55,105 nucleotides of DNA from Actinomycetes bacterium. GTDB taxonomy: Bacteria > Actinomycetota > Coriobacteriia > Anaerosomatales > Anaerosomataceae. A program made the position numbers and the translations under genes. How positions within the stretch are numbered: position 1 is the first letter of the stretch; the number at the start of each line of letters is the position of its first letter. The stretch covers positions 1-55,105 of the forward strand of contig JALHJB010000017.1 in NCBI GenBank assembly GCA_022839745.1, given 5' to 3'. The notes under the pieces are model-generated. The model worked only from the letters and a program-made list of their open reading frames with translations, was not told the origin of the DNA and made no database searches. Below are positions 40,996 through 48,935 of this stretch, one piece after another.

Positions 40996-41469
40996 CTACC
41001 TGTCGAACGTTGCGGTGACCCGTCGCTCTAGGTCGCCACTCGAGATCGCGTCAGAGAACGACTCGTGCAGGCAGTGGATGATGAACACGTCGCCATCGAC
41101 ATCGACGGTGAGTGTTCCGGGCGTCAGCGTGATCGAGTTCGCGAAGGCGACTCGCGCTGTATCCGAGGAGAACCGCGTGCGATGGGTCTGCATGGCCGGC
41201 GCGATGCCCATCTTCGGGTCGAGTACGCGTTCTGCCACATAGACCGCAGCCACCACGATCTCCTTGAGCAGGTGCGCCAGGTAGATGGGGAGTCGTAGCC
41301 AGGTGCGGACGGGCAGCGGCTCTGGCTCGTCACGCCAGAGCACACGATCCGTCCACCAGCCCGCAGCCCCCGCCACGAGTAGTCCGATGAACAGGTCCAG
41401 TGGTCTGGCCGAGGTTGTGATCAGAAGCCAGAAGATGTACAGGATGCCGATGGATGCGAGGCGTCTCAT
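40996..41469 (-). CDS. mnhE: MrpE-like subunit
   Basis: A 157-residue MnhE/PhaE protein. It has two N-terminal hydrophobic segments, an amphipathic region with LVKEIVVAAVYV-like sequence, and the conserved FANSITLTPGTLTVDVDGD. The final part LHESFSDAISSGDLERRVTATF is typical of the family. The start overlaps the stop of the GGDEF gene by four bases, so the operon begins with that regulator-like gene. Confidence 0.93.
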   Translation of the reverse strand: MRRLASIGILYIFWLLITTSARPLDLFIGLLVAGAAGWWTDRVLWRDEPEPLPVRTWLRLPIYLAHLLKEIVVAAVYVAERVLDPKMGIAPAMQTHRTRFSSDTARVAFANSITLTPGTLTVDVDGDVFIIHCLHESFSDAISSGDLERRVTATFDR

Positions 41470-42335
41470 GCGCGTCCGGCCTCCTTCTGTCCGTGCGGCC
41501 CTGTCTCGGGTGGCAGTCCGGCGCGCGCGACCTCGAGGAGGCCGAGTGCGCTCGTCGCATCGGCGGGATACGAAGCGGCGGCCACAGCAACCTCTGCTGT
41601 GACCGCAGGTTCGAGCGCATCACCCTCGAAGCTCGTCGCGGCGATGGACTCGGTGACCCTCTGAGCGACCTCGCGTGACTGGTCGGACGTGGCATAGGGA
41701 AGCGCCACGGCGAACCCGTCATCGCCGAGCCGTCCGACCAGGTCGGTCGAGCGGACGGAGAGTCGAAGCACGCGCGCGAGGTGCTCCAGCATCGCATCCG
41801 CCTTGTATCTGCCGAACACGCGCATGAAGTCCTCGAATCCGCACACCCGCACAGCGATGACGCCGAGCGGGTGCGAGTAGCGCTCGGCGCGTTCGGTCTC
41901 GCCGGCAAGCCGGGCAAGGAAGGACTCGTAGCGCAGGACCCCGGTCAGCGGATCGACCGGAGACGTGCTTTCCAGTGCAAGGGCGCGGCCGAGGAGCTGC
42001 CGGGAGCGTGCCCCGGTGAGCACGCCGCTCACCAGGAACACAGCCAGGCACAGTGCGAACCCGGGCCACTCGTTCCGGATGAGTTGATGTGGTGTCGCGA
42101 GTGCGACGACTCCAACACTTGCAGCCCACGTCACGATCGCGCCGGCAGGACCCAGGCGAATGCCCGCGAGCGTGATGGGAATGAGATAGAGGTACCAGGC
42201 AAGCCACGGCTCGCCCACGAACACGACGAGCGCGGTCACGAATGATTCTGTGCCGACAACGAGCAGAACACCTGGTAGGTCGAACGTCAGTTGCGGGACA
42301 CGCCCCTCATCGGCTGCAGCTGTCACATCAGACAC
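41466..42335 (-). CDS. Membrane protein with a degenerate GGDEF domain, first gene of the Mrp operon
   Basis: A 289-residue protein with about four membrane helices (residues 15-125) and a C-terminal GGDEF domain (about 135-275) starting at DPLTGVLRYESFLARL. The catalytic loop reads GRLGDDGFAVALP, where an active cyclase has R-x-GGDEF: the second Gly is Asp and the Glu is Gly. Diguanylate cyclase activity is therefore doubtful; it may bind GTP or sense c-di-GMP. I chose GTG 42335 (GAGGGGTG upstream); the frame extends to 42506. Coupling to mnhE by a four-base overlap suggests a role in the antiporter complex or its control. Confidence 0.85.
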   Translation of the reverse strand: MSDVTAAADEGRVPQLTFDLPGVLLVVGTESFVTALVVFVGEPWLAWYLYLIPITLAGIRLGPAGAIVTWAASVGVVALATPHQLIRNEWPGFALCLAVFLVSGVLTGARSRQLLGRALALESTSPVDPLTGVLRYESFLARLAGETERAERYSHPLGVIAVRVCGFEDFMRVFGRYKADAMLEHLARVLRLSVRSTDLVGRLGDDGFAVALPYATSDQSREVAQRVTESIAATSFEGDALEPAVTAEVAVAAASYPADATSALGLLEVARAGLPPETGPHGQKEAGRA

Positions 42336-42496
42336 GTGACACCCCTCGCTGAAGCCCCTATACATCTCTCTGCGCGGTGCTCCCGCGAACCCCCGCAGAG
42401 GCGCCATCGGTGATCGATCGTCGCAGCCGGTACCGGCGCCACTCTGTATATGCCACAAGGACCGGCCCCTTACACATCGCGTCGCCGCAGGCCCCG

Positions 42497-42525
42497 GGGA
42501 CACCACCTGCGGCCCGCGCTATAGT
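42497..42525 (+). promoter_or_regulatory. Promoter of the HlyIII gene
   Basis: GGGACA (42497-42502) and TATAGT (42520-42525) are 17 bases apart and match the -35 and -10 consensus at four and five of six positions. An AGGAGG follows near 42539, though it is too far from the ATG at 42571 to be its ribosome-binding site. Confidence 0.6.
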
Positions 42526-42570
42526 AGGACCGGCCAACAGGAGGAGCGCACGCAGGGAGCCGGTGAGACG

Positions 42571-43239
42571 ATGACGCGGGGCGATGATCAGTCAAAGCAC
42601 GGGCGTCCATACTCTCTTGGAGAGGAGATCGCCAACGCGGTCACACATGGGGTCGGTGCGGCACTGAGTGTCGCCGCACTCGTGATCCTGATCGGGATCG
42701 CTGCGCTTTGGGGCGACGGGTGGCACCTGGCGAGCGCGATCGTCTACGGTGTCACGATGTTCCTGCTGTACACGGCGTCGACGCTCTACCATGCCATCAC
42801 GCACCCGCGCGCCCGGCATGTGCTCAAGATCATCGACCACGCCAGCATCTACCTGCTGATCGCGGGCACCTACACCCCGTTCACGCTCGTGACCATCCGG
42901 GACGACGGCGGCTGGTGGCTGTTCTCTATCGTCTGGGCGCTTGCGCTCGTGGGAATCGCGCTCGAGGCGGCATGGGTCTATCGGCCAAAGTGGGTCTCAG
43001 TGCTCGTGTATCTCACCATGGGCTGGCTGGCGATCACCGCCATCAAGCCCATCACCGCGAACCTGGAGCCGGCAGGGGTATGGCTTCTGGTGGGCGGGGG
43101 TGTCGCGTACACGCTCGGCACGATCTTCTACGTGCTCAAGCGCGTGAAGTTCATGCACGCGGTCTGGCATCTATGGGTGCTTGCCGGCAGCGTGCTGCAC
43201 TTCCTCGCGGTGATGCTGTACGTGTTCCCCGGGCCCTAG
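42571..43239 (+). CDS. HlyIII/PAQR family membrane protein
   Basis: A 222-residue protein with seven helices, of the hemolysin III (YqfA/TrhA) branch of the PAQR family. Metal-site motifs are TASTLYHA, HASIYLLIAGTYTPF and MHAVWHLWVLAGSVLHF. Bacterial members have been linked to membrane-lipid homeostasis; the hemolysin name is historical. Its TAG stop lies within the palindrome CTAG, which also provides the stop of the convergent Usp gene. Confidence 0.92.
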   Translation: MTRGDDQSKHGRPYSLGEEIANAVTHGVGAALSVAALVILIGIAALWGDGWHLASAIVYGVTMFLLYTASTLYHAITHPRARHVLKIIDHASIYLLIAGTYTPFTLVTIRDDGGWWLFSIVWALALVGIALEAAWVYRPKWVSVLVYLTMGWLAITAIKPITANLEPAGVWLLVGGGVAYTLGTIFYVLKRVKFMHAVWHLWVLAGSVLHFLAVMLYVFPGP

Positions 43240-44081
43240 GCACCCGCGTGCGACTGTTCCGATGCGGTCAGGAGCATCGGGATGGGCGATGCCTGGATGA
43301 TCGCGCTTGCCACTGAGCCGATCTTCCGGTCAACTATGTCGTGAGCCCCTGGAGCGAGTACCACCAGTGTGTAATCGCCGGAAGCGACCCGCTCCGGAAG
43401 CACCTCGAGTACGGCGCCCCTGACGACCGATGTTCTGACATCCCTGGCGCCGCTCTCCCTGGTGCGTGCGGCGATCGTCTCGAGCCGCTCGGCGGCCTGC
43501 TCCTCGCGGCGCTCACGGGCGGTCTCAAAGGTGAACGGCGTCACATACATGAGCTCCAGGCGGTCGATCCCGCGGGTGGCGAGATCACACGTGAGCGAGC
43601 AGAGGCGGCCGTTCGGCTCGAACACATCCAGTGGGACGAGCACAGATGAGAGCATACGAGTGCAGGCGGCTGCTCCCGTCTCGGTATCAGGGATGTGGCT
43701 CTGCGGGGTGAGCAGAACGGGCACGGGGCTCAGCCTGACCACGTCGGAGCTGATGCTTCCCGAGAACCCGGTCTGGAACAGACCTTGGCCACGGGTCCCC
43801 ATCACGATCAAGCCCGCGCCGTGCTGTTCGGCCAGGGCCACGATGGCGTGCGGCGGATACCCGAGCGGCGTCTCGACGTGGACGCGGATACCGGCAGCCT
43901 CGAGCGACTCCACCTGGCCGAGGAAGGTGGCCTCATCGGCCGGCGAAGGCTCCCTGTTGAGGTCGATCGCGTACACGAGCACGGCATCACGCACGCCGAG
44001 GACGCCAAGCTGGCCGGCGCACGAGATGATGCCCTGGGAAGACGGGCCGAGATCGGTCGCTACCAGTGCGTGCGTGAACAT
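43236..44081 (-). CDS. Tandem universal stress protein (two UspA domains)
   Basis: A 281-residue protein with two UspA-type domains, about 1-135 and 145-275. The first has the nucleotide-binding motif MGTRGQGLFQTGFSGSISS followed by PVPVLL, as in ATP-binding Usps. The second has VLAPGAHDIVDRKIGSVAS, a poorer match, so only one site may bind ATP. The start at 44081 lies 105 bases from a CRP-type palindrome, and a TATACT -10 on the minus strand (44150-44145) has a poor -35. That layout suggests an activator-dependent promoter. Confidence 0.9.
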   Translation of the reverse strand: MFTHALVATDLGPSSQGIISCAGQLGVLGVRDAVLVYAIDLNREPSPADEATFLGQVESLEAAGIRVHVETPLGYPPHAIVALAEQHGAGLIVMGTRGQGLFQTGFSGSISSDVVRLSPVPVLLTPQSHIPDTETGAAACTRMLSSVLVPLDVFEPNGRLCSLTCDLATRGIDRLELMYVTPFTFETARERREEQAAERLETIAARTRESGARDVRTSVVRGAVLEVLPERVASGDYTLVVLAPGAHDIVDRKIGSVASAIIQASPIPMLLTASEQSHAGA

Positions 44082-44185
44082 CCCGGGCCCTTCATCCAGC
44101 TATGCCGTTGCCATAATGCGGGCAGGACGGTCAGAAACTCATCAAGTATATAACCCTACGACCCATGACCGTATTGCGCTGTCCC

Positions 44186-44201
44186 TGTGACCTCTGTCAC
44201 A
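44186..44201. promoter_or_regulatory. CRP/FNR-type operator palindrome
   Basis: TGTGACCTCTGTCACA is a perfect match to TGTGA-N6-TCACA, the CRP-family consensus. It lies in the divergent region between the Usp gene and the gene at 44315. Its centre is about 55 bases upstream of the predicted start of the minus-strand Usp transcript and about 50 bases upstream of a TACCAT -10 (44235-44240) on the plus strand, so it could act in either direction. Confidence 0.65.
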
Positions 44202-44314
44202 ACAACGCATTGGCATGGAATGTGCGGGTTGGGCTACCATATCGGTCGGGGTGTGCGGTTCGCGCACATTCCTTACGTCACACGGCGAAGTCCGGCTTCG
44301 GTGGAAGGTCAACG

Positions 44315-44665
44315 TTGTACGATCTCGAGGGTGTACTAGGGCCGGCCGTCATGGAGTTCGTGCAGCAGCATGTCCGCTCGCTCCTGACGTGGGACATCCT
44401 TGTCTTCTTCCACCGCAACCCCGATGCGGTCCTTGATGTCGAGGGGCTCGCCTCCCGTCTCGGGCGCCGTGCCGACGAGCTCGAGCCCGAGATAGAGGCC
44501 CTGTGTGCGGGGCGGATCCTTACATTCGCGGGAGGGCTCATCCGCTACAAACCGTCGGTCGAGATGCGCGAGACGATAGCCCGCTTCGTCGACAGCTGTC
44601 AGGACCGCGGTCGCCGGCTGGCACTCATCGCGCTCGTTCTGCACAAGATCAATCCCGGGTACTGA
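44315..44665 (+). CDS. Small predicted winged-helix protein, function unknown
   Basis: I do not recognise this 116-residue protein. The sequence is mostly helical: WDILVFFHRNPDAVLDVEGL with SRLGRRADELEPEIEALCAG looks like a winged-helix fold in which a short hairpin (ILTFAGGLIRYKPS) would be the wing. Such domains occur in MarR-like and DprA-like DNA-binding proteins. The start is probably TTG 44315 with GGAAGG upstream; the frame opens at 44165, but the extra residues include the operator and have no protein-like character. It is divergent from the Usp gene and may share its regulation. Confidence 0.65.
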   Translation: MYDLEGVLGPAVMEFVQQHVRSLLTWDILVFFHRNPDAVLDVEGLASRLGRRADELEPEIEALCAGRILTFAGGLIRYKPSVEMRETIARFVDSCQDRGRRLALIALVLHKINPGY

Positions 44666-44671
44666 GCCTGT

Positions 44672-44690
44672 GCCGGTCCTCCGGGCCGGC
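44672..44690 (+). terminator. Hairpin after the winged-helix gene
   Basis: GCCGGTCC and GGGCCGGC form an 8-bp stem (one G-U pair) around TCC, six bases after the stop codon. There is no T-run. Confidence 0.5.
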
Positions 44691-44713
44691 GCACCGGTGT
44701 CGCTCACTCCTGG

Positions 44714-44719
44714 TACTCT
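44714..44719 (+). promoter_or_regulatory. Possible leaderless promoter of the CorC/HlyC gene
   Basis: TGG-TACTCT is an extended -10 element ending six bases before the ATG at 44726. No ribosome-binding site is present before that ATG. A transcript starting at or beside the A of the ATG would be leaderless, as is common in Actinobacteria. Confidence 0.5.
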
Positions 44720-44725
44720 TAGCGT

Positions 44726-46048
44726 ATGAACCAGATCATTCAGCAGATACTCATAATCCTCGTTCTGATCGTGCTCAACGGGTTCCTCGCCGCCGCCGAG
44801 ATCGCTCTGGTGAGTGCGCGCCGTGCTGTCATGAAGATGGAAGCCGATGCGGGGTCGAAACCCGCACAGCGGGTCTTGAAGCTTACCGAGGACCCCTCAA
44901 GCTTCCTTGCTGCTATCCAGATCGGTATCACGCTCGTCGGGTTCGGCGCCTCGGCCACAGCCGCGGTCACGCTGTCCCAGCCGCTCGCCGAGTGGCTCAC
45001 CTCCGTCGGCGTGCCGTGGGTGAGCACGCTTGCCTCAGGGTTGGCCGTCTTCGCCGTCACGCTCGTGATCTCCTACGTCACGCTCGTGGTGGGAGAACTC
45101 GCCCCAAAGCGCCTTGGCCTGCAGCGCGCCGAGGTCGTTGCCAAGTTCGTCTCGGGCCCCGTCGCCTTCCTGCAAAAGGTCACGGCGCCGCTCATCTGGA
45201 TTCTCGCGCGTTCGACCGACGTGGTCGCGCGCTTGCTGGGAGTCCGTCCGGGCTCCGTGCGTCCTGGTGTCACTGAGGAGGAGATCAAGCTCCTCGTCAC
45301 TGAGCAAGGGACGCTGCTCGAAGACGAGAAGCGCATGATCCACGAGATCTTCGAGCTTGGTGACATGATCGCCAAGGAGATCATGGTGCCAAGGGTCGAT
45401 ATGCGCATGCTCGAAGACACTACGCGCGTGGGCGAGGCCATTGGCGTGTTCCGGCAGTCGGGCTACTCAAGGCTGCCCGTGTTTCGCGGAGACGCCGACA
45501 CCGTTGTGGGGATCGCGATGTTGAAGGACCTCGTCGGTCCGGTGGCCGCCGGCCGCCTTGACGAGCCGGTCGGCGCGTTCGTGCGCCCCGCTGTGTTCGT
45601 GCCTGAGACCAAGTCGATCCTCGTGATGCTCAAAGACATGCAGGCCGCGCACAACCATCTGGCGATCGTGGTCGACGAGTACGGCGGTACCGCGGGGCTC
45701 GTCACGATCGAGGACATCGTCGAAGAGATCATCGGCGAGGTCGTTGACGAGTTCGACCGTGAACGCCGGTACATCACCACCATCAGCCCCGGCGAGTGGG
45801 TGGTTGACGGCCTCCTATCGGTGCATGAGGCGAACGAGACGCTCGGTTGGGACCTTCCCGTCTCCGAGGAATACGAGACGGTCGCGGGTTGGATGCTCGT
45901 ACAACTCGGGCATATACCGACCGGTGGCGAGGTCGTACGTCACCACGATCTGATTGTGCGCGTCGACGCGGTGAGGCGGCGCAGGATCGCCCGCCTGAGG
46001 GTTTCGCGGGCGCATGATCGTGGCGTTGGGCAGCAGGCAGGCTCCTAG
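44726..46048 (+). CDS. CorC/HlyC family protein (DUF21, CBS pair)
   Basis: A 440-residue protein. The DUF21 membrane domain occupies about residues 1-200 (NGFLAAAEIALVSARRA, GELAPKRLGLQRAE). Two CBS domains follow (MVPRVDMRMLEDTTRVGEAI; VPETKSILVMLKDMQAAHNH), and a C-terminal CorC_HlyC domain with DEYGGTAGLVTIEDIVEEII and ISPGEWVVDGLLSVHEAN. The family includes Mg2+ exporters related to CNNM and MpfA. The last 30 residues are basic and unusual. Confidence 0.92.
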   Translation: MNQIIQQILIILVLIVLNGFLAAAEIALVSARRAVMKMEADAGSKPAQRVLKLTEDPSSFLAAIQIGITLVGFGASATAAVTLSQPLAEWLTSVGVPWVSTLASGLAVFAVTLVISYVTLVVGELAPKRLGLQRAEVVAKFVSGPVAFLQKVTAPLIWILARSTDVVARLLGVRPGSVRPGVTEEEIKLLVTEQGTLLEDEKRMIHEIFELGDMIAKEIMVPRVDMRMLEDTTRVGEAIGVFRQSGYSRLPVFRGDADTVVGIAMLKDLVGPVAAGRLDEPVGAFVRPAVFVPETKSILVMLKDMQAAHNHLAIVVDEYGGTAGLVTIEDIVEEIIGEVVDEFDRERRYITTISPGEWVVDGLLSVHEANETLGWDLPVSEEYETVAGWMLVQLGHIPTGGEVVRHHDLIVRVDAVRRRRIARLRVSRAHDRGVGQQAGS

Positions 46049-46090
46049 ACCCGGAGCACGTCGTCGCGCCCGGTGAAGAGGGGAGTCCTG

Positions 46091-47269
46091 ATGGAACATG
46101 GTACGGACCATTCGGTTGAGCACACCCCGGCGCCGGCCACTGGTCCCGTGAGCGGACCGCCCGCCCCGGCCGGGCAGCCCTACCAGGCGCCGTCTCCCAA
46201 GGGGCCTGGCCCCGCGCTGTGGGGCGGGGTGGCCCTGGTCGTCCTCGGCGTGCTCCTGCTCGTCAGTCAGCTCATGCCGGAGATGCACCTGTGGCGCTGG
46301 TGGCCGCTCATCGTGGTCGGCGTCGGCATCAGGCAGATGTTCGGACCCAGGCGCGGTCCGTGGAGCGTCCGCCATCTCGGAGAAGGCCTGGGCACCGTCG
46401 CCATCGGGCTCGTGCTGCTGGGGCAGATGCTCGGCGTCTTGCGGTGGGACGTGTGGTTGAACATCATCCGGCTGTGGCCGGTGCTGCTCGTCTCGCTCGG
46501 CCTGGAGATCATCGGCAAGGCGACACGCGCCGAGTGGATCCGCTTTGCGGGAAGCCTCGTGGTGGTCGCGGCACTCGCATATGGAGCGCTTGTGCTGACG
46601 CCCGGGGGCGGATGGCCGCCGCTGACGCCTGTGGCGGGCGGCGAACCGTTCGACTACGTCGAGCGGCATGATGATCGCGTGATAACAGGAGAGGCGGAGA
46701 TCACAGGAGCCGTGGGTCAGCTGGACGTGCGGGCCGGCGATGACCTGGCCGCCGCCGAGGGCCGCTCTCCGTACGGCGTCACGTTCGACGTGGTGACCTA
46801 TGGTCGCAGTGCCGACGTGACCGTGGCCGACGCGGGAGGCCCCTGGGGGCCGGCGACTCCGGGCAGCGATATCGAGGTGACGCTGGACAGGGACATCGCG
46901 TGGGACCTCGTGATCAAGGCCGGCGTCTCCGCATACGACATCGACCTCCGTGAGCTCACTGTCAGCTCGCTCGAACTCGAATCGGGAGTCTCGGCCGGGA
47001 CCGTCACGTTCGGCAGGCCTGATGACGATGCCCGGCGCGTGGACATCGAGGCCGGCGTCTCGGGAATCGTCCTTCGGTTTCCCCGGGACGAGGGGGTGCG
47101 CGTGACGGTGAGCGAAGGGCTCTCCGGTGTGGAGTCCGGAGCCGACTGGACCAAGTCACGCGAGGGCGGTTCTCGCGTATACGAGAGCGAGCGGTTCTCG
47201 AGCGACAGCGCATACTGGGACGTGTACATCGAATCGGGTATCGGCGGCATCACGCTGCAGTACTACTAG
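46091..47269 (+). CDS. LiaF-like envelope-stress membrane protein
   Basis: A 392-residue protein. A proline-rich N terminus leads into helices of the LiaF-TM type (ALWGGVALVVLGVLLLVSQL, HLWRWWPLIVVGVGIRQMFG) and then a beta-rich C-terminal half (about 200-392) with repeated acidic-Gly strands, the toastrack fold found in LiaF and DUF4097 proteins. In Bacillus LiaF restrains the LiaRS cell-envelope stress system. ATG 46091 is preceded by GAGGGGAG. No liaRS genes are visible. It lies 16 bases before the PspC gene. Confidence 0.82.
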   Translation: MEHGTDHSVEHTPAPATGPVSGPPAPAGQPYQAPSPKGPGPALWGGVALVVLGVLLLVSQLMPEMHLWRWWPLIVVGVGIRQMFGPRRGPWSVRHLGEGLGTVAIGLVLLGQMLGVLRWDVWLNIIRLWPVLLVSLGLEIIGKATRAEWIRFAGSLVVVAALAYGALVLTPGGGWPPLTPVAGGEPFDYVERHDDRVITGEAEITGAVGQLDVRAGDDLAAAEGRSPYGVTFDVVTYGRSADVTVADAGGPWGPATPGSDIEVTLDRDIAWDLVIKAGVSAYDIDLRELTVSSLELESGVSAGTVTFGRPDDDARRVDIEAGVSGIVLRFPRDEGVRVTVSEGLSGVESGADWTKSREGGSRVYESERFSSDSAYWDVYIESGIGGITLQYY

Positions 47270-47285
47270 GACACGCAAGGAGGCC

Positions 47286-47966
47286 ATGAAGGTGACGGAT
47301 ACTCAGAACCCTGGCACCACCCCGCCGGGCGACCGCGACAACAGCGGGTGGATCATTCTTGGTGCGGTGCTGGTGGTCGTCGGCTTCTTCCTTGGGGCGC
47401 ACAATCTCGGTCTCGTCCCATGGCAGCTCGCCGAGACCTGGCGCTGGTTCACCAGGGCCCGCAGCGGCGTCGGTGTCATCCTGCTGGGCATCGCGCTCAT
47501 CGTCTGGGCGCAGTCGGGCCGCCGCATCACGCTGCCGCGAAGCGGCGGGAAGCTCACGCGCTCACGCTCGGAGAAGTGGGTCGCGGGAGTGCTCGGTGGG
47601 CTCGCCGCGTACTTCGGCATCGACGTCACCATCCTGCGTTTGGCGTTCATCGCGCTCGTCGTGCTGTTCGACATCGGCGGACTCATCATCGCGTACATCG
47701 TGATGGCGATCGTGGTGCCGCTCGAGCCACGTCAAGCCGCTGCGCCGCCAGCCCCGGGGCAGCCCGCGCAGTGGCTCACAGGCGTGCCGTCGGCGGCACC
47801 GGCTCCACCGCCCGCACCTGCGGCCGCGCCAGCGGCACCGGCACCCGTCGCGCCTCCGGCGGAGACCCCGGTCGCACCCGCGGTCGACAATCCAGCCGCT
47901 CCCGCAACGGACACGGCCCCCGAGGCCGCACCTCCCGCGGAGCCGGCCGCTGCGGCGGACGAATGA
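47286..47966 (+). CDS. PspC-domain membrane protein with Ala/Pro-rich tail
   Basis: A 226-residue protein. Two N-terminal helices (WIILGAVLVVVGFFLGAHNL; VGVILLGIALIVWAQSG) precede a PspC domain with KWVAGVLGGLAAYFGIDVTI and a third helix. The last 75 residues are almost only Ala, Pro, Thr, Val and Glu and probably disordered, perhaps spanning the wall. AAGGAGGCC precedes ATG 47286. Together with the LiaF-like gene it forms an envelope-stress pair. Confidence 0.85.
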   Translation: MKVTDTQNPGTTPPGDRDNSGWIILGAVLVVVGFFLGAHNLGLVPWQLAETWRWFTRARSGVGVILLGIALIVWAQSGRRITLPRSGGKLTRSRSEKWVAGVLGGLAAYFGIDVTILRLAFIALVVLFDIGGLIIAYIVMAIVVPLEPRQAAAPPAPGQPAQWLTGVPSAAPAPPPAPAAAPAAPAPVAPPAETPVAPAVDNPAAPATDTAPEAAPPAEPAAAADE

Positions 47967-48898
47967 GCGCGCCGCTTGAGGTGTCGCCTACAAACGTACG
48001 GCCAACACGCCCCGGCGACGTGGTGGATGCGCACGTCCACCTCTTCTCATTGCCGCTCTTCCGTGAGTTCGTCGAGAAGACGCCCGATGCGCCACCTCGC
48101 TGGCGCAAGGCGATAGAAGAGGGGAAGTGGGGGCGCCGCAACGAGACGCTGCCGGATCTCGACGCCGGGGCGATGGCCGAGTGGTATGCGGCCCGGCTCG
48201 ATGATGCGGGCGTTGCGCGCGCGGTCGTGATGTCCACGATGCCTGACCTGCAGTATGTCCGCGACTTCATCGCGGCATCCGGCGGGAGAGTGGCTGCGCT
48301 GTGCAACATCGATCCTCGCACGCCCGATGCGCCGGAGTTGCTCGAGCGTGAGATGGCCGCGGGGTTCAAGGGCGTGAAGCTCTACCCGGTGAACCGATGC
48401 TTCCGTCTGTCCGATCCGGCCTGCCGCCCGTTCTTCGAGAAGGCGGCAGAGCTCGGCGCCGCCATCACCGTGCATTACGGTGTGACGGTCGACCCTGCCG
48501 GAGACCTGCGCTACGCAGACCCCACCGATCTCTCTCCAGTTGCGCGCGACTACCCCGATCTCCCGTTCGTGATCGCGCACTTCGGCGCGGGGTATCTGCA
48601 CGAGGCGTTGCGGCTGTGCTACCAGTGCAAGAACGTGTGTCTCGACAGCTCGGGGACCAACAACTGGATGGACTATGACCCGCACGGCTACACGCTCGCG
48701 CAGGTCTTCGATCGCGCGCTCACCGCACTCGGCCCTGAGCGGGTGTTGTTCGGCACCGATTCGGGCACGACCGGTCGGTACCGGAAGTGGATCGCGTACC
48801 AGCAGATGCGGATCCTGGAGGAGATCGGTGTCCTGCCCGGCGACCGCGACTTGATCCTGCGCGGCAATGCGGTGCGCATCTTCCGGCTGGACGACTGA
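47963..48898 (+). CDS. Amidohydrolase family (TIM-barrel) metal-dependent hydrolase
   Basis: A 311-residue amidohydrolase-2 type protein. Metal-ligand motifs are VDAHVHLFS near the N terminus, GVKLYPVNRCFRLSDP, ITVHYGVTV, FVIAHFGAGY, and the catalytic Asp in VLFGTDSGTTG. The substrate is unknown; relatives decarboxylate or hydrolyse small aromatic or lactone compounds. It overlaps the PspC stop by four bases (ATGA), so it is coupled to the stress genes, an odd partnership. Confidence 0.85.
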   Translation: MSAPLEVSPTNVRPTRPGDVVDAHVHLFSLPLFREFVEKTPDAPPRWRKAIEEGKWGRRNETLPDLDAGAMAEWYAARLDDAGVARAVVMSTMPDLQYVRDFIAASGGRVAALCNIDPRTPDAPELLEREMAAGFKGVKLYPVNRCFRLSDPACRPFFEKAAELGAAITVHYGVTVDPAGDLRYADPTDLSPVARDYPDLPFVIAHFGAGYLHEALRLCYQCKNVCLDSSGTNNWMDYDPHGYTLAQVFDRALTALGPERVLFGTDSGTTGRYRKWIAYQQMRILEEIGVLPGDRDLILRGNAVRIFRLDD

Positions 48899-48935
48899 CA
48901 CGCGAGCGACCCGCACTATGAGGAGATGAGCGGCC

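Noticed and set aside
42333..42353. TGTCAC-N9-GTGACA over the GGDEF gene start as a CRP site
   Set aside because: The half-site spacing does not match the TGTGA-N6-TCACA pattern, and it overlaps coding sequence, so chance is likely.
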